Positions 1 through 6,459 of a stretch of DNA of 58,212 bases are shown piece after piece; positions within the stretch are counted from its first letter, which is position 1, and every line of letters starts with the position of its first letter. Under the pieces are notes generated by a model, which searched no databases, was not told the origin of the DNA, and saw only the letters and a list, made by a program, of their open reading frames with translations. The stretch comes from Alphaproteobacteria bacterium (GTDB lineage: Bacteria; Pseudomonadota; Alphaproteobacteria; Micropepsales; Micropepsaceae): NCBI GenBank assembly GCA_025361185.1, contig JANYAR010000134.1, positions 1 to 58,212 of the forward strand, read 5' to 3'. The position numbers and the translations under genes were made by a program.

Positions 1-661
1 CCCAGGGCGAGGCAACAGCTGAGGCGGAGACAGACAAAAAGACGAGCCCAAGGCCAAGCCTCAACCTCCGTAGTGTAATCTTCATACGCTGACGGCGCTC
101 CAACCGCACAGTAACCGTAGTTAAACGGTCTTGTGTTCGGCCTGTTGCTGCGGTGCACATGACCGCTGGCCTTGATGGTATGCACGGATAGGCGCCACCA
201 GCTACCGTCACCGCGCCAGCCCGATCTCCAGAACCGACTTTTTCAACACAATCGGTCAGAAGCGGTCATTTCGCCCAGCCCAGCCCAATGTCCGCTAGGC
301 GACTGCGCAGCCCTGGTACCGGGCCGAGATTTCACCGGAAAGGCGCTCACTGGGAATGTCCGCTTTGGGTCAAAAGCGGTCATTTGCCCGTGACCAGCCC
401 AATGGCTGCTTTGGGGGGAAAAGCGGCCATTCAGCCAACGCCCCCTTGCGCTAAAAGTGGTCGCGGTGGTGGCAACTTGGGAAGCGTCTTGCCCGGCCAT
501 CCGGGAAAGCCAAGCTGGTCAAGGACTAGGGTCCTAGGTGCCGGCGGAGGGCTGACGAGGCAAACGGGCTGCATATTGGCGGGCGTTCGGCCTAACGGCT
601 CAATTCTTTACGGTATCGATCTAGACACCAGCTTGAGCTGCGGTGCGCAGCCTCGCTTTTC
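1..661. other. Leading region without a supportable gene
   Basis: No reading frame here looks like a real protein. The open frames on both strands overlap each other, have no ribosome-binding site and translate the repeat hairpins described separately at 257-431. The stretch ends at the terminator of the ArdC-like gene. It is probably the decayed edge of the accessory region. Confidence 0.6.
257..431. repeat. Cluster of imperfect hairpin repeats (AATGTCCGCTTT type)
   Basis: Two clear hairpins are visible. At 355-384, AATGTCCGCTTT pairs with AAAGCGGTCATT around a GGGTCA loop with one mismatch. At 401-431, AATGGCTGCTTT pairs with AAAGCGGCCATT. A looser third pair uses AGCGGTCATT near 260 and AATGTCCGCT near 290. 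Read on the minus strand the first gives the residues FDPKRTF, a string I recognise from many spurious alphaproteobacterial protein predictions, so this is a dispersed intergenic repeat rather than coding sequence. Confidence 0.7.
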
Positions 662-691
662 AAAAAAAACCCTCCACATTTCTGTGGAGGG
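662..691 (-). terminator. Rho-independent terminator of the ArdC-like gene
   Basis: On the minus strand CCCTCCACA and TGTGGAGGG form a perfect 9-bp stem with a 4-nt loop, followed directly by eight T. It begins about 20 nt past the stop codon of the gene at 712-1548. Confidence 0.9.
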
Positions 692-711
692 CTGAACGTC
701 CAAAGTTCCGG

Positions 712-1548
712 TTATGCGCTGAACGCGTGAAGGTAATCCGCCGCCTCTGAAGCCTTCGATGCAGCGGTGAAGATGGCTTTTTCATTGTCCTTCAGGAGTT
801 TTATCCAGCTCTCGATGTATCCCGAGTGGCGAAGCTCCCCTTCGATGCCGAGTCGGGCGCACAAGAATGCGGCGTTGAGTTCGGCTACCAATTCTTCCGC
901 CGCGTATGCCTGGGTCTTGAACCGGCCGGATAAGTCGCGATTGAGTCGCCACCTCGCACCAGTCCAATGTCCCAGCTCATGCAAGGCAGTTGCGTAATAG
1001 TGCTCCATCCCCTTGAAGGAATGAACCGGCGGCATGGTGATGAAGTCCCGGGAAGGGAAATACGCCGCAATGTCTCCGCCCAAGTAGATGTCTGCTTTCG
1101 TGGCGGTAATAAACTTCTCCACATTATTGAGACGTTCGACCTGGGGGACTTCTGATGTCTGTGCTTCGGTCAAGCCGTCCACTTGGGCGACATTGAAGAT
1201 CGAAAACGCCTTCATCATGGAGACCTGGTGTTGGTCTTCCTCCTCCCCAACCCGCAACCGCTTCACGAAAACAATGTGCGTGCTTTTCTCGCCCTGGCGC
1301 ACCGTGGCTCCATTCTCCTGCGCCTGCTTGAAGGTAAGCCAATGGTGCGACGGATAGTCTTTCTCGATAGCCGCTGCCCACAAAATCGGAATGTTGATGC
1401 CGTGGTAGCTTCTGCCGGTGACGATGTTGCCGGGCATGACTGTGCCGAGCGTTTTTGTCTTCCAGGGCTTCGTCCAAGGTATCGCGCCATGTTGCAAGTC
1501 TCGGATGATGTTGTTGGTGACACTCTCGTAAAGAGCCGCCATTTTCAT
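712..1548 (-). CDS. ArdC-like antirestriction protein (ssDNA-binding domain plus zincin metallopeptidase)
   Basis: The 278-residue product has the N-terminal ArdC-like single-strand-DNA-binding domain (residues about 5-125, opening LYESVTNNII with the typical PWTKPW) and a C-terminal zincin domain whose HELGH motif (190-194) supplies two metal ligands and the catalytic glutamate. In plasmids and integrative elements such proteins protect incoming DNA from restriction. The start is supported by a GGGAGAG site just upstream. Length is close to the usual 290-310 residues. It sits with a primase-like gene and a RusA remnant, which fits mobile-element cargo. Family is sure; activity here is inferred. 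Confidence 0.9.
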   Translation of the reverse strand: MKMAALYESVTNNIIRDLQHGAIPWTKPWKTKTLGTVMPGNIVTGRSYHGINIPILWAAAIEKDYPSHHWLTFKQAQENGATVRQGEKSTHIVFVKRLRVGEEEDQHQVSMMKAFSIFNVAQVDGLTEAQTSEVPQVERLNNVEKFITATKADIYLGGDIAAYFPSRDFITMPPVHSFKGMEHYYATALHELGHWTGARWRLNRDLSGRFKTQAYAAEELVAELNAAFLCARLGIEGELRHSGYIESWIKLLKDNEKAIFTAASKASEAADYLHAFSA

Positions 1549-1672
1549 GTGAACTCTCCCTCGCTATCGGCACCCGATTGATTTCGGATGGCGAAGAGCG
1601 GGGGCGAGATGGCTCCGTAGAAAGCATCACGCGGCTAAAGTGAACCCCCGCGAAGTGCAGGGGTTCAAGGGC

Positions 1673-2251
1673 TCAAGCGGTCTTCGGAAACCTCAAAATG
1701 TTGGTCGTGAAGTTTTGCGGGAGCCGGGCTTCGGTGATGCCGATGTACCCAAGCAAGGAGCCATGCTCGTCCCTGATCGGGACCGCGACGGTGCCGCGCA
1801 TGATGCCTTTTGCGGCGTAGCCGATACCGAGCTGTTTGACGATTTCCGGCGAAAAGCCGATGGCGTCAACTGCTAAGTGTTCGGACTCCAGGTACGCTAG
1901 GGGTTGGAGCTTCTGCGTCTCCTGACCCTTTACGCTCTCGGGAACTGTTGACACCGTACTTTGTACGATACTAGGTACTGTTCCTGTGGCTTGCGCCAAG
2001 TGCGTTGCCGCATCTTTCACAGAACAAGCCAGGATGTGAGCGGCCAAAGCGATTTGGTCGCCGCCCTTCTTGTCTGCGAAGCAGAAAAAGCCCTTGCCTT
2101 CAGTGACCACGAGCGCCCTGTCGCCGCCTGATTTGCAGGTGGGGCACGGGCCGCGCCACTGATTGCCTGAATGCTTGAGCGTGAGCCCGAGCAACCGAAC
2201 TACTTCGCCAAAGGACGTTTTCTCCTTCAGCTCATTGAAGTCAACGAACAT
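1673..2251 (-). CDS. Short CHC2-type zinc-finger primase-like protein
   Basis: This 192-residue protein carries the N-terminal zinc-finger fold of DnaG-type primases: C36-x2-C39, then FFCF with C57 and a GGD turn. The position normally holding the last cysteine is aspartate (D60), so one metal ligand may be missing. The C-terminal part (about 120-190) resembles the start of a primase catalytic region (SPEIVKQLGIGY, VPIRDEHG) but stops before a full Toprim domain, much shorter than DnaG. AGGAGG lies at a good distance from the ATG. Such short forms occur in phages and integrative elements; a role in element replication is inferred. Confidence 0.75.
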   Translation of the reverse strand: MFVDFNELKEKTSFGEVVRLLGLTLKHSGNQWRGPCPTCKSGGDRALVVTEGKGFFCFADKKGGDQIALAAHILACSVKDAATHLAQATGTVPSIVQSTVSTVPESVKGQETQKLQPLAYLESEHLAVDAIGFSPEIVKQLGIGYAAKGIMRGTVAVPIRDEHGSLLGYIGITEARLPQNFTTNILRFPKTA

Positions 2252-2334
2252 GCGAACCTCCTAAAAAGAGCCAACCGCCATTTTACCATACGCAATCGCC
2301 GGCATGGCAAAGACTTCGCAATGTGAAGTGGATA

Positions 2335-2349
2335 ACGCGTGCAACGCGT
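2335..2349. promoter_or_regulatory. Candidate operator: two ACGCGT palindromes
   Basis: ACGCGT-GCA-ACGCGT lies in the divergent gap between the primase-like gene and the small RHH gene, 17 nt before the RHH start. RHH proteins often bind such tandem 6-bp sites to control their own promoter; here that is inference from position only. The sequence TACAGT follows at 2354-2359 as a possible -10, which would put the transcript start close to the ATG. Confidence 0.35.
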
Positions 2350-2365
2350 GTGCTACAGTATTCTT

Positions 2366-2512
2366 ATGCATAATGAACACGACGCAAACATCAGGATTGA
2401 TCGCTCTACGTACAAGCGTTTGAAAGTGTCGGCAGCGAGGATGGGGGCGACGCTTAAAGAGTTAGTTGAAATGCTTTCGTTCGCTAAAACCAAGAGGCAT
2501 GATTTTTCTTAA
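2366..2512 (+). CDS. Small ribbon-helix-helix DNA-binding protein (48 aa)
   Basis: A 48-residue frame with the RHH pattern: a short strand (ANIRIDRSTY), then two helices (KRLKVSAARMG and TLKELVEMLSFAK). I know of no enzyme of this size and pattern; Arc/MetJ-type repressors and antitoxins fit. No clear ribosome-binding site precedes the ATG, which with a possible -10 a few bases upstream suggests a leaderless message. Its stop lies 14 nt inside the next gene, so the two are probably translated together. The tandem ACGCGT sites upstream are a candidate target. It could be the antitoxin of the next gene or an element regulator; neither is shown. Confidence 0.65.
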   Translation: MHNEHDANIRIDRSTYKRLKVSAARMGATLKELVEMLSFAKTKRHDFS

Positions 2513-2960
2513 TTACACCTCCAAGATTGCTCCCGAGCAGACAATCTCCGAGATACAGAAGATGCTCTACCGCCATGGTGCGGCTGCCATCATCACGGAG
2601 TACGATGGACCCCATGTCGCCGCTCTTTCGTTCAAGATGGTGATTGGTGGCAAGCCGATGGCGTATAAGTTGCCGTGCAACTGGAGAGCTGTGCTTAGCG
2701 TCCTGGAAGCTGGCACTGGGCAGCAAAAAGTTTATGACCAAAAGGACGCGCGGCGGTTGTACGAGGAGCGAGAAGCTCAAGCGATTCGCACTGCTTGGCG
2801 CATCATCAAGGATTGGATGCAGACGCAACTTGCACTTGTGGAGGTGAACATGGTCACCTTCCCACAAATATTCCTGCCCTTCGCCATCGTGCACGATGGC
2901 CGCACTTTTGCAGAGTACGTCGAAACTGGTCCAAGTTTCCCTTTGGGAGACGGAAAGTAA
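2499..2960 (+). CDS. Hypothetical protein downstream of the RHH gene
   Basis: I do not recognise this 153-residue protein. I chose ATG 2499 (MIFLNYTSK) because AAGAGG lies just before it; the longer in-frame start at 2466 is inside the RHH gene. The N-terminal half (about 1-65) alternates strands and helices and reads like a compact alpha/beta domain (residues YRHGAAAIITEYDG). It is followed by a charged helix rich in R, E and K (about 80-110) and an aromatic C-terminus. No signal peptide or membrane segment. It overlaps the RHH gene and is followed after 5 nt by another unknown gene, so it belongs to a three-gene accessory operon. Confidence 0.7.
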   Translation: MIFLNYTSKIAPEQTISEIQKMLYRHGAAAIITEYDGPHVAALSFKMVIGGKPMAYKLPCNWRAVLSVLEAGTGQQKVYDQKDARRLYEEREAQAIRTAWRIIKDWMQTQLALVEVNMVTFPQIFLPFAIVHDGRTFAEYVETGPSFPLGDGK

Positions 2961-2965
2961 TTGCT

Positions 2966-3316
2966 ATGGACGACGCCGACTACCAGTCCATCTCAGACCT
3001 TTTTGGCCACCACCGATTGACGCCGCCAACCGGGAAGACCCTGGACGAGCGCGCGAGCCTTCTCGAATTCTTTGTCCGCAGTTTGCCATCAATCCCGACG
3101 CGCGTAGGAATGCGCCTCGCGCACATCGAAGATATTGAGGACCTCTATGCCTTGCAGTCTCAATACAAAGATCGGCTGCGAAGGCCGTGTGGAACCTGCC
3201 TCAGGGGCGGCATGACTGGCACCTGCGCGCATAGTCAGATTGCGGCCCGCAAGTATTTCTACTGGATCACGGGCACGAAAGTTATCCCCACCGGTCCCTT
3301 GGAGAAAGCGCCTTGA
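2966..3316 (+). CDS. Hypothetical protein with a C-terminal cysteine cluster
   Basis: A 116-residue unknown protein starting MDDADYQSIS, five bases after the preceding stop. The first 70 residues are acidic and helical. The last third has CGTC and a further C about ten residues on, close to a histidine (CAHSQIAARKY), which could bind zinc, though only four such residues are seen. It is the last gene before the folded non-coding stretch. Function unknown; element cargo is likely from context. Confidence 0.6.
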   Translation: MDDADYQSISDLFGHHRLTPPTGKTLDERASLLEFFVRSLPSIPTRVGMRLAHIEDIEDLYALQSQYKDRLRRPCGTCLRGGMTGTCAHSQIAARKYFYWITGTKVIPTGPLEKAP

Positions 3317-3321
3317 TGCCT

Positions 3322-3455
3322 GACAATCAGGTGCATGGCTTACACTAGGGACAATCAGGCTTCTGCTCGTGGGTGCTTCGGCATTAGCGCGCTAGGAACT
3401 TCCACGAGTGTAAGCCACTCGCAAAACGCTCTAGCTTCGGCTTGAGCGTTTTGCG
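3322..3455 (+). ncRNA. Candidate structured RNA: nested long-range stems plus a UUCG hairpin
   Basis: Non-coding stretch with unusual folding potential. The 10-mer GACAATCAGG occurs twice (3322-3331 and 3350-3359). TGGCTTACACT (3336-3346) pairs perfectly over 11 bp with 3407-3417, and inside it CTCGTGG (3366-3372) pairs with 3402-3408. Next, CGCAAAACGCTC (3420-3431) pairs over 12 bp with 3444-3455, and inside its loop AGC-TTCG-GCT adds a UUCG tetraloop. The last hairpin has no clear T-run after it. I do not recognise an Rfam family; it could be a regulatory RNA of the element, a terminator region, or a recombination or replication site. Strand is assumed from the preceding operon. Confidence 0.45.
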
Positions 3456-3655
3456 TTGTCCTGGGGGTATAACGGGAGGACACTAATAAGCCCGTTCCAG
3501 CGCAGCCTACCTCATGGCGTCACACAGAGGCCGACCGACGTAATCTGCGACTATCTTTCTCACGCAATGCTTGCGGGGGAAAGGGGGCGCATCTCTCCGA
3601 ACCTCGGTAATCAGGAGAGACTGAATGCATTCGTATTCAGGTATTGAGGAATTAA

Positions 3656-3862
3656 GAGCGGCGATGCACGTCTTTCAAGCACGACGTAGATAACCTCAAA
3701 GCGCTCTTAGATGCCCTCAAAGGCATAATGTGGATTGATGACGGCCAAATAGGCGACCTGCACACCCGCAAGAGGTTTGATAGGGAGGAGCCCAGAATCG
3801 TGATCTCAGTTCTGGAACTAGACCCCCGTGCCAAACCCGTGCTAAAAAGCCGGGCGAAATGA
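3656..3862 (+). pseudogene. RusA-like Holliday-junction resolvase, 5'-truncated remnant
   Basis: In this frame, which is closed upstream by a stop at 3653-3655 and has no start codon, the translation gives the conserved RusA core: HDVDNLKALLDAL, then GIMWIDDGQIGDL, then the basic RKRFD and a final beta strand (RIVISVLEL). RusA enzymes use the aspartates of DxDN and DD to bind magnesium. The usual N-terminal 50-60 residues are absent. A good ribosome-binding site and ATG at 3625 open a different frame that ends after 22 codons, so deletion or frameshift has broken the gene. It is a relic of a phage or integrative element. Confidence 0.75.
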
Positions 3863-3871
3863 GCTAAGTAT

Positions 3872-3945
3872 TGGAGCGGGTGAAGGGAATCGAACCCTCG
3901 TATGCAGCTTGGGAAGCTGCCGTTCTACCATTGAACTACACCCGC
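3872..3945 (-). tRNA. tRNA-Gly (anticodon CCC)
   Basis: On the minus strand the sequence folds as a complete tRNA: acceptor GCGGGTG pairs with CACCCGC, the D-arm contains AATGGTA, the anticodon stem GCAGC/GCTGC encloses TTCCCAA, and the T-arm contains GGTTCGATTCC. CCA is encoded. The anticodon CCC reads GGG. Its 3' end faces the accessory region, only 10 nt from the RusA remnant, the arrangement left by integration into a tRNA 3' end. Confidence 0.97.
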
Positions 3946-4000
3946 GTCCGATGGCGCTTCTAACATGCCGCCGGTGTTTTCGCCCAGCCCTTCGTATACC

Positions 4001-4096
4001 GCCGGTGTCTTCGCCCGGCCGCTCGCCTTAGCCGTCCATACGCTGTCGCTATGGACCGTTCGGCACTCAAATCGGTCCACTGGACCGATTTGACCG
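4001..4096. repeat. 96-bp direct repeat, copy 1
   Basis: Identical to 4581-4676 except for one base (T at 4081, C at 4661). It contains two hairpins: GTCCATA (4034-4040) with TATGGAC (4050-4056) around CGCTGTCGC, and a 13-bp palindrome at 4067-4093 centred on C4080 (core CGGTCCA-C-TGGACCG). It lies just past the stop of the cupin gene, between it and the tRNA. Confidence 0.9.
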
Positions 4097-4113
4097 GCTT
4101 CGCCGGTCGCGCC

Positions 4114-4446
4114 TCACCCTTCAAACTGGATATAGTCTTCGCGAACCGGACAGAAGACATCCAGTATCTTGCAATCCGTGATGGCACGACCGGAATGCAC
4201 CGCATTGGGTGGAATGATGCTGACGGACCCCGGTCGAAGGATCTGCTTGATGCCGTCCACGAGAATTTCGAATTCACCTTCGAAGGTGTGAGCGACCTGT
4301 TCATGAGGATGGGAATGTTCCGGCAGGAGAGTTCCGGCTGAAACGTCCCAGTATACGAACGTCATGCCTGCCGATCTGACAAATTTTCCGCGCCACCCCG
4401 GAAATGGGGACTTCACGGGCAGGTCATCGAGGTTTGTAGTGGTCAT
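4114..4446 (-). CDS. Small cupin-domain protein
   Basis: I start the protein at MTTTNLDDLP (110 residues) with AAGAAGAGA upstream; a longer frame to 4539 adds an unconvincing leader. It is a single cupin barrel: PEHSHPHEQ gives the first-motif histidines and glutamine/glutamate, and the second motif supplies a histidine in PPNAVHSG. Such proteins bind a divalent metal and act as small isomerases, dioxygenases or sensors; the substrate cannot be told. No signal peptide. The gene is bracketed by the two copies of the 96-bp repeat and is otherwise isolated. Confidence 0.85.
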   Translation of the reverse strand: MTTTNLDDLPVKSPFPGWRGKFVRSAGMTFVYWDVSAGTLLPEHSHPHEQVAHTFEGEFEILVDGIKQILRPGSVSIIPPNAVHSGRAITDCKILDVFCPVREDYIQFEG

Positions 4447-4580
4447 CGCGGCGCAGATCTCTTCTTTGGCATGTCTAGGCTTTTTTTCCAGGCCAATTTC
4501 TATCAATTCGCCCAGTACAAAAAGAGCAAGTGAGGTCAAGGCATCCCCTCACCACCACCCGATGACGCTTGTACCATAAG

Positions 4581-4676
4581 GCCGGTGTCTTCGCCCGGCC
4601 GCTCGCCTTAGCCGTCCATACGCTGTCGCTATGGACCGTTCGGCACTCAAATCGGTCCACCGGACCGATTTGACCG
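4581..4676. repeat. 96-bp direct repeat, copy 2
   Basis: Second copy of the repeat at 4001-4096, exactly 580 bp downstream, with the same two hairpins (4614-4636 and 4647-4673). It lies between the upstream region of the cupin gene and the stop codon of the gene at 4682-5329. The near-perfect identity points to recent duplication or gene conversion. Confidence 0.9.
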
Positions 4677-4681
4677 CGCCA

Positions 4682-5329
4682 CTACGCTGTCACTAGGCGT
4701 CGCCGGTCGTGCCTCACCCTCACCGCTAGCCATGCCGAGAGGCAGGCGAGCTTCTGTTCTTTGCGCCATGGCCTGCCGGCGGTGGCGCCGAGGCCCTTCA
4801 GGCGTATGTCTATATCGGCGATCGAAAGACGCAACGCCCGCGAAGCCACCTCTTGAAGAGACTTCTCGTCCATTTCGACGACTTTGATACCGTTTCGGTC
4901 GAGGGCGAACCGAAGCGCGTCGCGTACGGCGAGTCCTTCGGCAACGGGTGGATGCTCTGGCGCGAAGAGGCTGTACTCCAGGAGGTCGGTGATCCAACCG
5001 GCACGATTGACGAGCAACGCCGCGACAACGGGCTTGCAGCTGCCTTTCTGTAACGCGCGGACAATGGCGTTCAGGCCGTTCGCAGCCATTCGGCCTTGAC
5101 GTTTACGCCCCGCGGCGACGGCAGCCGCAGCTTTGGCCGACACTTGGCCATGCTTGTCTCGCGCCATCTCGGCGGCGACGTGATAGGGCTCAAGCGAGAG
5201 GCGGTCGCCCTTGGCGGCGGTTGCCAGAAATGTAGACAGCACGACAAGGGGTTCGCCGCCATCCACCGCAACGCCAACGACCACGCTTCCACCGCGGCCC
5301 GCGCGAAATCCGAGGCCGATCCGAGTCAT
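4682..5329 (-). CDS. Hypothetical protein, 215 aa
   Basis: I do not recognise the family. The N-terminus (IGLGFRAGRGGSVVVGVAVDGG) has the look of the first strands of an RNase H-like or actin-like fold, with a further strand LVVLSTFLAT and later EPYHVAAEMARD. The middle (about 95-150) contains conserved-looking NRAGWITDLLEYSL and the C-terminal third is helical and basic. No signal peptide. The stop codon falls at the edge of the 96-bp repeat, so the last residues may derive from repeat sequence. The start lies 12 nt after the stop of the secreted protein gene upstream, so co-transcription is likely. Confidence 0.65.
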   Translation of the reverse strand: MTRIGLGFRAGRGGSVVVGVAVDGGEPLVVLSTFLATAAKGDRLSLEPYHVAAEMARDKHGQVSAKAAAAVAAGRKRQGRMAANGLNAIVRALQKGSCKPVVAALLVNRAGWITDLLEYSLFAPEHPPVAEGLAVRDALRFALDRNGIKVVEMDEKSLQEVASRALRLSIADIDIRLKGLGATAGRPWRKEQKLACLSAWLAVRVRHDRRRLVTA

Positions 5330-5341
5330 GCCGGTATTCGG

Positions 5342-6277
5342 CTATTGCCCACCCAGTGACTCTTTCATCCGGTCAGCGATTTCGCTCTTCTGGGTGATGA
5401 GCAGCATCCTGTCGGGACTCATCTTGTAAAGGCCGCGCAGATAAGCAATGTCGTTTTGCGTCAGCACACCGGCTTTGGCTTCGCAGCCTTTCGCCAGCAT
5501 GTTTTCGATGCTGGGCAGCTGCTGGCAGGTATCCAGGGAATTCAGCTGGGTCAGCGCCAGCATGGCAATGTAGTCGGCCAGCGGGCCAGCCTCATATCCT
5601 GCCAGCCCGTTGATGTCGGCGACGATAATAATGTGATAGAAGGCGCTTCGCACGCCGTCGCTTACGCGATTTCCCGTAACGCCGGCATAGGAGGCGTCAG
5701 GCAGGTATTCCGTTGAGCCACCGCCTCGACCGATGCAGGTGAAACACGGCATTGCTACGCCCTCGCCCATGCGCCGGGCGCGGTCTATCTTGCTCATTCC
5801 TTGCAGATCTTTGGTCTGGGTTGTGTACCAGGCCTGGACGGGCCGGGTGACCGTCGCCAGTTTCTCTCTCGCGGCGCCGCTTTCGGCATAGCCCAGATAA
5901 TCCGTCTGATTCTTGCGGATATTGTCCAACAGCGCCTGCGGTATTTTGGTGAAGACAATCTCGATGTTCGGCGTGCAGGATGGCGTGGCATTGACCGGGG
6001 CGCCCACCATCGCCGCGACATCCTTCACGCGCTGCGTCACAAATTTGGTGACGGCAGGCTGCTGCCCCACAGTGAGCGGGCATACGCCGTCCTCCCAGCG
6101 CGCGATCTTGCCGGTCATGCGCGTGGGCGTGGCAAAGGAAGCGACGAACTTCTCGATGACTTCCCGTGATCTGGTTCCCGTCCCCGTCACGCTTTCGGTG
6201 GACGTACGGACAGGCTGCGCCCATGCCGCCAGGATTGACGTCATCAGCACGGCAGAAACGGCAAATACCCGAACCAT
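5342..6277 (-). CDS. Secreted protein of unknown family, paralogue A
   Basis: A 311-residue protein with a Sec signal peptide (MVRVFAVSAVLMTSILAAWAQ, cleavage probably after AWA). It is strongly similar along its whole length to the next gene upstream (6460-7407). Four cysteines are shared (GVCPLTV, SCTPNIE, DTCQ, GCE) and could form two disulfides; this copy has an extra CFTC pair near residue 178. Shared motifs include TGKIARWE, QALLDN, TDYLGYAE, TRPVQAWYTTQTKDL and YIAMLALTQLNSLDTC. No catalytic motif that I can name. A periplasmic or surface role is inferred from the signal peptide. Confidence 0.85.
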   Translation of the reverse strand: MVRVFAVSAVLMTSILAAWAQPVRTSTESVTGTGTRSREVIEKFVASFATPTRMTGKIARWEDGVCPLTVGQQPAVTKFVTQRVKDVAAMVGAPVNATPSCTPNIEIVFTKIPQALLDNIRKNQTDYLGYAESGAAREKLATVTRPVQAWYTTQTKDLQGMSKIDRARRMGEGVAMPCFTCIGRGGGSTEYLPDASYAGVTGNRVSDGVRSAFYHIIIVADINGLAGYEAGPLADYIAMLALTQLNSLDTCQQLPSIENMLAKGCEAKAGVLTQNDIAYLRGLYKMSPDRMLLITQKSEIADRMKESLGGQ

Positions 6278-6356
6278 TTTCCACCCCTATCTCATGACGG
6301 TGATGCGGCGATCTGGTGATATTATTCCAACGGGGACACTGGTGAAAGGGCTCCGC
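6278..6356 (-). promoter_or_regulatory. Duplicated leader and promoter, copy A
   Basis: This 79-bp stretch directly upstream of paralogue A is nearly the same as 7408-7486 upstream of paralogue B, with about seven differences. On the minus strand both keep TTCACC (6341-6346 here), a 16-bp spacer and a -10-like hexamer (TAATAT, 6319-6324; TAACAT in copy B), and a GGGGTGG ribosome-binding site. Conservation of spacing suggests both copies are transcribed alike. Confidence 0.55.
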
Positions 6357-6459
6357 GTGACAATCGCTCAGGCAAGCCAACAATGCCGGGCATATGGTGA
6401 CGAGAGGGAATATCACTCCTGCTCTCGTATTTCACATGTTGCTCACGCCGGTTTTTCGG

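Noticed and set aside
257..431. CRISPR-like array
   Set aside because: The units are imperfect hairpins of unequal spacing, without constant direct repeats and spacers.
3420..3455. Simple Rho-independent terminator
   Set aside because: The stem is strong but no T-run follows on either strand, so I describe it as part of the folded stretch instead.
3456..3647. 63-codon frame between the folded RNA and the RusA remnant
   Set aside because: No ribosome-binding site, no domain, starts inside the end of a hairpin.
4001..4676. Insertion sequence or composite transposon
   Set aside because: The repeats are only 96 bp, direct, without a transposase or terminal inverted repeats around the cupin gene.
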